A stretch of DNA of 64,000 nt, taken from contig CAVSBZ010000007.1 in NCBI GenBank assembly GCA_963726315.1, forward strand, positions 372,001 through 436,000, in the 5' to 3' direction. Under the pieces are notes generated by a model. The model had not been told where the DNA came from, did no database searches, and saw nothing but the letters and a program-made list of their open reading frames with translations. A program made the position numbers and the translations under genes. Shown piece by piece: positions 9,341 through 17,084 of this stretch (its first letter is position 1; each line of letters opens with the position of its first letter). This DNA comes from FEB-25 sp963726315 (GTDB taxonomy: Bacteria > Chloroflexota > Anaerolineae > Anaerolineales > UBA4823).

Positions 9341-10627
9341 TTATTTCTCCTCGATGGTCACACTGAGGATTTTATCACCCGGCGGCAGGTCCCCACTTTG
9401 TGATGGGTCGCGTGGGGTTAGGCTGGTTGCCACGTCCATACCCTGGATCACATGCCCGAATACGGTGTACTTACCGTCCAGGGTGGGCTGGGCGCTGTAG
9501 GTGATGAAGAACTGGCTGCCGTTCGAATCGGCCCCGGCATTAGCCATACCGACCACACCCGGTGCATCGAAGTTTAGATTAGGCGAGATTTCATTCTTGA
9601 AGGCATACCCGGGTGTCCCGTAGCCAGTGCCGCTTGGGTCACCTGCCTGGGCGACGAAACCAGGGACAACGCGATGGAAGGTTATATTATCAAACCAGCC
9701 ATTGCGTGCCAGGAAGACAAAACTATTCACCGCGAGCGGAGCTTTATCTGCCGCCAGCTCGATGACAATGTCACCCTTATCGGTGTGCAGTGTGGCGATG
9801 TATTGCTTGGTGGGATCGATGGTCATGGGTGGGCATTGAGTAAATTGGCGGTCCTCCAGCAAGGTGAGCTTAATGACCGAGGAGATATTGCCTGCATTCA
9901 TGGCGACGTTGCCTGGCCAGGTCTCCCCATTAATAAATAAGCTGGGTGTTCCTTGGAGCTGCATTGCATTTCCGTCATCCCATGCTTTTTGGGCAAAATC
10001 GACCATTTCTTTGCTGGTTAAATCAGCAGTGAATTTACTCATATCGAGATTGAGCTCGCCAGCCTTCGTGATCAGCCACTGCTGGAAATCGCTTACCGAT
10101 AATGCCGACCACTCAGCCTGGTTAGTGAACAGAACATCGTGCATTTCCCAAAATTTACCTTGCTTGCCGGCAGCTTCAGACGCCTGGGTGGCAAGGGCAG
10201 CTTTATCATGGAAGGGTTTTTCAGGTGTGCCGATGAGGGGGTATTGGCGGTATACAAAACGCAGGTCATTGGGGAATTCTTTGAGGAGTTGCTCCATCAC
10301 GGGAGCAAGCTGGGCACAGTAGGGTCACTGGAAATCGGAATATTCCAGAATGGTCACCTTGGCCGTATCGGGACCTTTAGTCCAGTCGGCGCTGGTGATG
10401 GCTGGATAGACTGTCTCTGCAGTGGGACCAGGTGTTGGCTTTTGAGTGACGACTGTGCAGCCTGAATCAGGAAGGATGGAAGCCTGGGCTGGTACGGTCA
10501 CAACTGTCGTCGGTGCTGGATGGGCAACAGTGGTGGCCGTGGACGTCGGGTTGGCTTGTGTTAGCGGGAGACATCCCGACAGCAGCACAGCAATTAGTAT
10601 CAGAAACAATAAAATTATCTTTCGCAT
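9341..10627 (-). CDS. Lipoprotein thioredoxin/DsbA-like + cyclophilin PPIase fusion; candidate selenoprotein
   Basis: One continuous frame of 428 residues if the TGA at 10325-10327 is decoded. ATG 10627 has a GGAGAAG ribosome site. Residues 1-19 are a lipoprotein signal ending LLSGC, followed by a Thr/Pro spacer. A DsbA-type thioredoxin domain has its active site at DFQ-TGA-PYC, so the first cysteine of the CxxC is replaced by TGA (residue 101, UxxC). The domain continues through the cis-Pro loop GTPSLFING. A complete cyclophilin domain fills the C-terminal half (FHRVVPGFVAQAGD, GSQFFIT, FGHVIQGMD). Domains on both sides of the TGA are intact and in frame, with no loss of coding quality. The protein would act outside the membrane in disulfide exchange and proline isomerisation. 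Alternative: a single-base error or nonsense mutation. Confidence 0.82.
10289..10327 (-). promoter_or_regulatory. Candidate bacterial SECIS element following an in-frame TGA
   Basis: On the minus strand the TGA (10327-10325) is followed after 16 bases by a perfect 7-bp stem: TTGCTCC (10308-10302) pairs with GGAGCAA (10295-10289). The six-base apical loop CGTGAT has G at its second position and contains a GU. The loop begins 23 bases after the TGA. Stem length, loop size, loop G and distance fit the general description of bacterial SECIS elements that recruit SelB. The hairpin lies inside the coding sequence, as bacterial SECIS elements do. Confidence 0.65.
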
Positions 10628-10740
10628 TCGCTTCTCCACGTACTGATATACCGTGCAATTTTACCAGTGAAAGGGGGATTCAGGAAACGGGCAGGCGGAC
10701 ACTCACGCTGATTTAATTAGGATTTTGTATGGATATCTTG

Positions 10741-10749
10741 TGGTAAACT
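10741..10749 (+). promoter_or_regulatory. Extended -10 box, possible leaderless start of the esterase gene
   Basis: TGGTAAACT ends six bases before the GTG start at 10756. There is no Shine-Dalgarno before that start, so transcription may begin at or next to the start codon. Confidence 0.4.
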
Positions 10750-10755
10750 CCAAAA

Positions 10756-11718
10756 GTGCTGAATAAGGTTGTCGTTGCATGTATGTTTTTGATTCTGTTG
10801 TCATCTTGCCAGCAGATCAAACTGGTACAACCCACGGGAACCTCCGTTCCCACACTAGTGCTGGAATTACCTGACTCTCTTCCGAGAGAGACAGTTCCTG
10901 CGACATCCACAATTTCAGTCACCCCCACCCAAAACCTGCCCACGCAAACCCCCGCATCCACTCATACACCGATACCCCACACACCCACACCCACCTTGAC
11001 TGAATGCATGCAGGCAGGTGGAAAAGTCGATGTGTACGAGTTTTCCACCGTTCTATTGCCCGACCCATTGATCTACCGCATTTACTTGCCGCCCTGCTAT
11101 GATGAAGAGCCTTCACGGAAATTCCCTGTCTTGTACCTGATCCACGGTCAAACCTTTTCAGATACTCAGTGGGATCGCCTTGGCGTCCCGGAGAGCGCTG
11201 ACCGGCTGATTGCAAGTGGTGAAGTGAGCCCCTTCATCGTCGTGATGCCGCGTGACAGAGTGTGGACTGAACCCACTGTGGATAACTTTGGGCTGGCTGT
11301 GGAACAGTCACTCATCCCGTGGATCGATGAGCATTACCGCACCATCCCCGATCGAGCAAACCGGGCAATCGGTGGATTATCCCGAGGGGCGGCATGGGCG
11401 GTCCACATCGGGTTCTCCAATTGGAATAAATTCATAAGAGTTGGGGTGCACAGCGGTTTTGTGTTCCATAGTGATGTCCAACCGATATACCTGTGGCTGA
11501 ATAGTATTCCCGAAGGGATGGCACCCCTAGTTTATATGGATATCGGGAATGATGACCGCCCGGATATCTCCACCGGTTCAAAGTGGCTGGAGGATTTACT
11601 AACCAAATTCGATATCACCCACGAATACCATATGTTCGTCGGCGAGCATGAAGAAGATTATTGGCGTGCACATATTGATGATTATTTACGCTGGTACACC
11701 TCGGATTGGAAGCAGTAA
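10756..11718 (+). CDS. Lipoprotein esterase (alpha/beta hydrolase, esterase D type)
   Basis: A 320-residue lipoprotein: signal peptide with lipobox LLSSC (Cys18), a Thr/Pro-rich spacer to about residue 82, then a putative-esterase alpha/beta hydrolase domain. The nucleophile elbow is GGLSRG with Ser209; LIHG (128-131) supplies the oxyanion region, and a histidine in the GEHEEDYW segment near the C-terminus completes a likely triad. It probably hydrolyses esters at the cell surface; the substrate is not evident. The start is GTG without a ribosome site, matching a possible leaderless transcript. Confidence 0.8.
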   Translation: MLNKVVVACMFLILLSSCQQIKLVQPTGTSVPTLVLELPDSLPRETVPATSTISVTPTQNLPTQTPASTHTPIPHTPTPTLTECMQAGGKVDVYEFSTVLLPDPLIYRIYLPPCYDEEPSRKFPVLYLIHGQTFSDTQWDRLGVPESADRLIASGEVSPFIVVMPRDRVWTEPTVDNFGLAVEQSLIPWIDEHYRTIPDRANRAIGGLSRGAAWAVHIGFSNWNKFIRVGVHSGFVFHSDVQPIYLWLNSIPEGMAPLVYMDIGNDDRPDISTGSKWLEDLLTKFDITHEYHMFVGEHEEDYWRAHIDDYLRWYTSDWKQ

Positions 11719-11785
11719 AATAACAGAATCAATCGACGACCTGGGGTGAAACCCGGTACACCACATCAGGATGGGAGGAATTGTC

Positions 11786-13489
11786 ATGTTCAAAACACTA
11801 CCAAAAGACCCCGCTGTGTTCATGCACTGGAGCTGGGACCAGATCAAACCTTTCGCTGACGATCTCGAAAAATGCCCGATAACTAAAGCCAGTCTTGACC
11901 AATGGGTGATGGATTGGTCTGACCTGAACCGGTTAATTTCGGAGATGTTTGCCCGGCTGTGGGTAGATATTACATTGTACACATCCGACCCAAAAGTAAA
12001 GGGGCGCTTCAACACATTCCTGGATAAGACTTTCACCCCGTCGATGGCTGCCAACCAGGCATTAAAGCAAAAACTGCTCACCAGTGGATTACAACCGGCA
12101 GGTTTTGAGATACCCCTGCGCAATATGAGGGTCGAAGCTGAGATTTACCGTGAAAATAACCTGCCACTGCTCAACGATGAGAAGAAGCTGGTTAACGAGT
12201 ATGATGAAGTGATTGGGGCGCAAACCGTGCAGTGGGAGGGCAGGGAGGTGACCACCACCCAGATGCAGCCGGTTTTCTTGAGCCCAGACCGTTCCAGGCG
12301 TGAGCAAGCCTGGCGATTAAGCATGGAGCGCAGGTTGGAAGACCGGCTTAAGCTGAATGCACTGTGGGGCTCGTTGCTCGACGCCCGTCACCGCATCGCA
12401 GCGAATGCAGACTTTCCGGATTATCGTTCTTATCGCTGGAAGGAACTTCTGCGCTTCGATTACACTCCTGATGATTGTGAGCGGTTCCACCGTGCCATTG
12501 AACAGGTGGTTGTTCCGGCTGCCCGGCGTATCTATGAGAAACGCCAGATGAGGTTGGGCCTCACCTCCTTAAGACCATGGGACTTAAACGTTGACCCATC
12601 GGGTCGGGAGGCGCTCAAACCGTACACCACACTCGCAGAGCTGGAAGATACAGTTTCAGCCATTTTCCACCGCGTAGACCCTGAGTTGGGGGATTATTTT
12701 GAAACTATGCGCACCGGTGGTTTGCTTGACCTGGAAAACCGCAAGGGGAAAGCCCCCGGTGCATATTGCAATAATTACGACATGTCCAGGCTGCCGTTTA
12801 TCTTTGAAAACGCGGTAGGTCTGCACGAGGATGTTGAAACGCTGATCCACGAGGGCGGGCATGCCTTTCATGTGTTTGAGGAAGCACATTTGCCCTATTA
12901 CCACCAGCTTGCGGTGGGGATGGAATTCGCCGAGGTGGCTTCAATGGCCATGGAGCTGCTGGCTTCACCGTACTTGCTGGAAAGTGAGGGCGGTTTCTAT
13001 ACCGAAAAGGAGGCAGCCCGGGCACGGATTGAACATCTGGAGGAAGCGGTCACCTTCTGGCCGTATATGGCTGTGGTGGATGCATTCCAGCATTGGGCGT
13101 ACACCCACGCAGATGACGCTGCCAACCCGGATAATTGCGATCAGCAGTGGAGTGAGCTATACCAGCGCTATATGGTTGGGGTCGATTGGAGTGGTCTGGA
13201 TGAAATAATGGTCACTGGCTGGCAGCGTAAACTACATATCTTCGAAGTACCGTTCTACTATATTGAATACGGTTTGGCCTCCTTGGGAGCATTCCAGGTG
13301 TGGCGCAATGCCATGAAGGACCAGCGCGGGGCGGTTGCAGCTTACCGGCGGGCGTTGGCGCTGGGTGGGACGGTACCACTGCCGGTGTTGTATGAAACCG
13401 CGGGTGCTCACTTTGCCATGGATGTCAAGACTCTGGAAGATGCGGTCAACCTGGCGGAGGAGATGATCGGCAAGTTGGAGAAGGTATGA
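11786..13489 (+). CDS. M3 family oligoendopeptidase
   Basis: A 567-residue zinc oligopeptidase of the PepF/M3 type, without a signal peptide, so it probably degrades peptides in the cytoplasm. The zinc motif HEGGH is at residues 355-359 and a conserved glutamate follows about 25 residues later in EFAEVASMAMEL. The C-terminal M3 features are present, including the tyrosine-rich FEVPFYYIEYG segment that lines the substrate site. ATG 11786 is chosen because GGGAGGAA lies five bases before it; an ATG at 11771 has no such support. Confidence 0.92.
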   Translation: MFKTLPKDPAVFMHWSWDQIKPFADDLEKCPITKASLDQWVMDWSDLNRLISEMFARLWVDITLYTSDPKVKGRFNTFLDKTFTPSMAANQALKQKLLTSGLQPAGFEIPLRNMRVEAEIYRENNLPLLNDEKKLVNEYDEVIGAQTVQWEGREVTTTQMQPVFLSPDRSRREQAWRLSMERRLEDRLKLNALWGSLLDARHRIAANADFPDYRSYRWKELLRFDYTPDDCERFHRAIEQVVVPAARRIYEKRQMRLGLTSLRPWDLNVDPSGREALKPYTTLAELEDTVSAIFHRVDPELGDYFETMRTGGLLDLENRKGKAPGAYCNNYDMSRLPFIFENAVGLHEDVETLIHEGGHAFHVFEEAHLPYYHQLAVGMEFAEVASMAMELLASPYLLESEGGFYTEKEAARARIEHLEEAVTFWPYMAVVDAFQHWAYTHADDAANPDNCDQQWSELYQRYMVGVDWSGLDEIMVTGWQRKLHIFEVPFYYIEYGLASLGAFQVWRNAMKDQRGAVAAYRRALALGGTVPLPVLYETAGAHFAMDVKTLEDAVNLAEEMIGKLEKV

Positions 13490-13511
13490 TTTTTTGTTCT
13501 ATTGTTGCGAG

Positions 13512-13656
13512 GTAATTACTCACCAAGAGCAGAAATCAGGTATGATGATTATGAATAAAACATAGAGCAGATTGCTTCTAAGGACTTCGGAGTGTACAAG
13601 GAATCGTGGATTCTGAGAGCGTCCTTATCGCAATGACAATATAGGTGAGTAATTAC
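13512..13656. repeat. MITE-like element, 145 bp, with 13-bp terminal inverted repeats
   Basis: GTAATTACTCACC (13512-13524) and GGTGAGTAATTAC (13644-13656) are perfect terminal inverted repeats. They are flanked directly by GTTGCGAG and GTTGCTAG, an 8-bp near-identical direct repeat resembling a target-site duplication. The interior holds an imperfect hairpin (TAAGGAC ... GTCCTTA inside ATTGC ... GCAAT). There is no coding capacity, so a transposase would have to act in trans. The remaining bases to 13835 (from 13657) contain no convincing gene; short open frames there lack ribosome sites and recognisable motifs. Confidence 0.6.
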
Positions 13657-13835
13657 GTTGCTAGTCATTGACCTTCTGGAGTGGCAATCTTCTTCGGCTG
13701 TTCAAAAACAAAACACGCAACGTATGCCTATTGAATTGTCTTGGGATAGGAAGATTGCTTTCCACTCACTGCGTTCTGGACAGGCGGGCAAACCCAGCCT
13801 CCCCGAAAAATCAACGAAGGCAGGCGCAATTACAG

Positions 13836-14495
13836 TTAAGCCGAGTTGGCCAGCTCGTCTGCCGAGAAGATCACCTCTTCCTTGCCGGTCAGTTTTTCCT
13901 CCACCTTGAGCGCCACCAGGTCTAGGTGACCTGGATGGGCGACGTAATCCAGCGTGTCGGCAGGGACGGTGAGCACAGGGCAAAGGCTGAAGTTGGCGAT
14001 CCACTCCTCATACAGGGTGTTCAACTGACCAAGATAATCGGGGGTTATGGTGCGCTCGTAATCACGGCCGCGCCGGGAGATGCGTTCCTGCAGGGTGCCC
14101 ACCGAAGCACGCAGGTAGACCACCAGGTCGGGAGGGGGTAGGAACTCGCTGAGTACGCAGTACAGCTCGTGGTAGCTCAAGTAGTCTCGCTCGTCCATCA
14201 AGCCTTGCAGGAAAAGGTTCTGGGCGAAGACTTCGGCATCTTCATAGACGCAGCGATCCTGGATGGCGGAGGTGGGGTGGTCGAGCAGCTGGCGGTGGGA
14301 GCGCAGCCGGCGGGTGAGGAAGAAGATCTGTGAGTGGAACGACCACTGGTGCATATTGCGGTAAAAATCGGCCAGGTAGGGGTTGTCGCCCACTGGCTCG
14401 AAGAAAGGCTGCCAGCCCAAACGGTTGCACAGCATACTGACCAGGGTGGATTTACCGACCCCGATATTACCCGCAACAGCCACGAATTTTTTCAT
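13836..14495 (-). CDS. Deoxynucleoside kinase (dGK/dAK type)
   Basis: A 219-residue member of the deoxynucleoside kinase family, which phosphorylates deoxynucleosides in the salvage pathway using a nucleoside triphosphate. The P-loop is GNIGVGKST (9-17); DRCVYED is the DRS/DRx-type motif with the catalytic acid region; and RISRRGRDYE is the arginine-rich lid. GGAGGAG precedes the ATG. It stands alone between the MITE-like element and the ATP-grasp protein gene. Confidence 0.9.
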   Translation of the reverse strand: MKKFVAVAGNIGVGKSTLVSMLCNRLGWQPFFEPVGDNPYLADFYRNMHQWSFHSQIFFLTRRLRSHRQLLDHPTSAIQDRCVYEDAEVFAQNLFLQGLMDERDYLSYHELYCVLSEFLPPPDLVVYLRASVGTLQERISRRGRDYERTITPDYLGQLNTLYEEWIANFSLCPVLTVPADTLDYVAHPGHLDLVALKVEEKLTGKEEVIFSADELANSA

Positions 14496-14544
14496 TGCTG
14501 CTCCTCCTCGAGCTAAGATAATTTTTATAAATTAAGTGCAGGAT

Positions 14545-16872
14545 CTACTCGTCTGGTACCAAGTACGCCACGCCTTCGCCCTTTTCGTCGTCCATAACCA
14601 GCTCCAAGTGCGAGCCAGAGCGGAAGGAAGCTACCTCGATCAGGCGAACTGTTTCACTACAGTCTTCCGCTTCAGGCAGGTAATCAGCTAACAGGTTGGG
14701 TGTGTCATATAAAAACGAGCGGTTGAACTGGACGTCGGTATCATCCAAGTAGATTGCGAGGGGGTATATATTAGCTTCGACCATGTCCTGGAAGAAGTGC
14801 GTACCGAAGGATGGCTCGGGGGCGGCGCTTATACCATGCCCGGAGACTTCGATGAGCGAGCGCGTGTTGTAAATATCACCGTAGTTGATCGGGACGCCCA
14901 GGTCAGAGTTGATCGTGCCCCAACGACCAGGTCCGATGGTGATGAATACCTTCCCTACCAACCTGGCGTTGAGCTTGCTGATCAGGTGCCCGATGTGTGT
15001 GCGCTCTGCCTGGGTACCAAGAGAGAAGTAGCCCTCCGGGGTGACGAAGATAACGTGGGTGATACATTCCACTTTCCCATCGGGAACCAGGCGGCGAGTG
15101 GAGAAAATCACATCGGCGGGGTTCAAGCTGCCCGGTAGCCGTACCTTACTTTCCTTGAACTGCGACTGCGGACGGCACTGAAGCAGGCATATTTCCACTT
15201 CAGGCTGGGTGGAATCGGGGTTGAGGATGTGCAGAGTGAATTCGGTATCCACCGGGGAATGATAATTTTGCTCCAACGTGGAAAGCAGCTCGCGATAGCG
15301 GGTGGCGAAGGGCGTCCGGCGAAGCAGCTCGTCAAAGGTTATCACCAGCTGGCTGGATTTCCCATCCAGTATATTACTGCGGATAGGCAGGATGAATTCG
15401 TCATTATAGATTTGGGCGATATAACGCAGCCCGGGCGTACGAGGAGAAAGCACTTCCTCAACAGGGACGGACTTAAGCCGGTTATCTTCTAGGTCGATCA
15501 GGTCAACCAGATGCTGGGAGTACTGATTGATGAGTACGGGGGTGGCTTCGGGATGCAGCAGCGGGTGGCTTAAAGCGACCAAACGTGGGTAGTCGTTGCC
15601 CATGCGCTCTACGGCACGTGTGCCGAGCCCATAAACCAGGCGGATGAAACCATCTTCCCGGCGGATCTGTGGGTTCCACCTGAACTGGTTGCGGCTGAAT
15701 GCCACTCCCGCGCCGTTGGGTAGGAAGTAGCGCCCCAGCTTCTCTCCCTGGACGAGCTGAATGAGGATAGCCATGCGCTCATCATAATCCTGCAAACCCT
15801 TGCTGCGGCGGTAAAGTAACACCTCGGGGTTGAGTATGCTGGCATAAATGCGTTGTATCGCCTGGGTGAGCTGCTGGAGGTTTTCTTCCAAGGTACCCTG
15901 GTTGGGGCAGAACAGGCTCTCATATTTACCGGCGAAGGATGTGCCGAAGTTATCTTCCAGCAGGCTGGATGAGCGCACGATCAGGGGATGGGGACCAATC
16001 TTTACCAGCAAGGAGCGCAGCTCACCTAACGTCTCGGGGGGAAACTTCCCAGTCAGGAAATCCTGGATGATCTGAGGGTATTCCGACCGGATACGTTCCT
16101 CAGCCTTGTATTTTTGGTCGTTCCAATGCATCAAGTTATTCATCGCCATGAAGGCATAGGTGACGTCTGCCCCCATGAAGTATGACTCGGGGATAGTCAG
16201 GTGTGCATTGAGTTCAGGAGAAGCTACGTTTTCCAGGATGCGCCGGGCGAGCAGTATGCCGGCGGATTTTCCACCGATCTTGCCGCTGCCAATCTTATGT
16301 TGATAAATCTCGCGCAGGTCACGGATGGTGAACCAATCCTTGGCGATGTTTACATACGCCAGCTGGTCGCTGATCAGGGTGCGGATGAGAACCACCTTGA
16401 TCTCGCGCAGGTGGGGTTCGGCGGTGGTACGCTCAACGGCAGGCAGGTTCTCGATAGCTGTGGCTTGCTCGAACAGCATGGACTGGGGGGCGAGCTCAGC
16501 GTTGAACGAGACCATCAGGTCTTGAGCACGTACGCCGCGTTCCGCCAGAGTGTCGCGAACAAGCTGTTCGAACAGCTCATAGGGCAGGTTGTAGGCAAAG
16601 TAGAAGTCTGTCAGGTGGTCGCGCAGGCGTGAAAGACGCAGCTCCCAAACTCCGGCAGGTTCCTCGGCGAGGGGGTCATGCAGAGCTTCGCGTGACTGTG
16701 ATTTAATCGCCTGTTCACGAACCTCGGTCTCGAAATCCTGCTGGGTGATCACCCCATGCTCGAAGATGGCGCGGCGCATGCGGGCGCGGATCTGCGTGCT
16801 GAGGATGGGATACTGCGCCAAAGCCAGGTAGATGCGGAGCGTTTTTTCGGTACTGACGGAGGGCAGGGTCAT
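14545..16872 (-). CDS. PEP-synthase/pyruvate-phosphate-dikinase-like ATP-grasp domain protein
   Basis: A 775-residue protein. Residues around 195-560 resemble the ATP/pyruvate-binding N-terminal domain of PEP synthase and pyruvate phosphate dikinase (KIGGKSAGILLARRI; HPLIVRSSSLLEDN; FAGKYES; FSRN). The N-terminal 190 residues are helical and of unknown type. I see no phosphohistidine swivel domain (TxGGxxxHA) and no C-terminal PEP-utiliser barrel; instead there is a C-terminal region with IGPGRWGT and LGVPINYGDI motifs. It therefore cannot do the complete PEP synthase reaction by itself. It may phosphorylate another substrate or act as a regulator. Its ribosome site lies inside a perfect hairpin. 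Confidence 0.75.
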   Translation of the reverse strand: MTLPSVSTEKTLRIYLALAQYPILSTQIRARMRRAIFEHGVITQQDFETEVREQAIKSQSREALHDPLAEEPAGVWELRLSRLRDHLTDFYFAYNLPYELFEQLVRDTLAERGVRAQDLMVSFNAELAPQSMLFEQATAIENLPAVERTTAEPHLREIKVVLIRTLISDQLAYVNIAKDWFTIRDLREIYQHKIGSGKIGGKSAGILLARRILENVASPELNAHLTIPESYFMGADVTYAFMAMNNLMHWNDQKYKAEERIRSEYPQIIQDFLTGKFPPETLGELRSLLVKIGPHPLIVRSSSLLEDNFGTSFAGKYESLFCPNQGTLEENLQQLTQAIQRIYASILNPEVLLYRRSKGLQDYDERMAILIQLVQGEKLGRYFLPNGAGVAFSRNQFRWNPQIRREDGFIRLVYGLGTRAVERMGNDYPRLVALSHPLLHPEATPVLINQYSQHLVDLIDLEDNRLKSVPVEEVLSPRTPGLRYIAQIYNDEFILPIRSNILDGKSSQLVITFDELLRRTPFATRYRELLSTLEQNYHSPVDTEFTLHILNPDSTQPEVEICLLQCRPQSQFKESKVRLPGSLNPADVIFSTRRLVPDGKVECITHVIFVTPEGYFSLGTQAERTHIGHLISKLNARLVGKVFITIGPGRWGTINSDLGVPINYGDIYNTRSLIEVSGHGISAAPEPSFGTHFFQDMVEANIYPLAIYLDDTDVQFNRSFLYDTPNLLADYLPEAEDCSETVRLIEVASFRSGSHLELVMDDEKGEGVAYLVPDE

Positions 16873-16882
16873 AATTTATATT

Positions 16883-16914
16883 CCTCCCCCAAATTAGTTT
16901 TTATTTGGGGGAGG
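16883..16914 (-). promoter_or_regulatory. 12-bp hairpin burying the Shine-Dalgarno of the ATP-grasp gene
   Basis: CCTCCCCCAAAT and ATTTGGGGGAGG pair perfectly over 12 bp with an 8-base loop. On the minus strand the second arm contains GGGGGAGG, the only ribosome site of the downstream gene (ATG at 16872, ten bases further). Folding would hide it. This could be a thermosensor, the target of an RNA-binding protein, or a chance palindrome. Confidence 0.5.
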
Positions 16915-16977
16915 CGGGAGAGGGTCGATTTCACCATGATAATTATGCTCGTAGGAATATCCATCATTTTACATTAA

Positions 16978-17029
16978 GGCGCAAGGGAGGAATTATGGAT
17001 GTTAATTGTTCAAATTCCTCCCTTGCGCC
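16978..17029. repeat. 17-bp perfect palindromic repeat (REP-like)
   Basis: GGCGCAAGGGAGGAATT (16978-16994) and its exact inverted copy (17013-17029) are separated by 18 bases. It lies between dnaN and the ATP-grasp gene. No T-run follows on either strand, so it is not a standard intrinsic terminator. It looks like a dispersed palindromic element; other copies in the genome would confirm this. Confidence 0.5.
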
Positions 17030-17084
17030 CCTACATTTTCAATAGAATTTGAATCTGCCTGATATTAATCACCCAAGTGCGTTT

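Noticed and set aside
10325..10327. Treating the TGA as an ordinary stop separating two genes
   Set aside because: The second part would lack a signal peptide and half of its active site, and no ribosome site precedes an internal start; the selenocysteine reading explains all of it better.
13658..13925. Two overlapping short plus-strand frames after the MITE-like element
   Set aside because: No ribosome site, low-complexity Arg/Pro/Ser composition, and overlap with the deoxynucleoside kinase gene.
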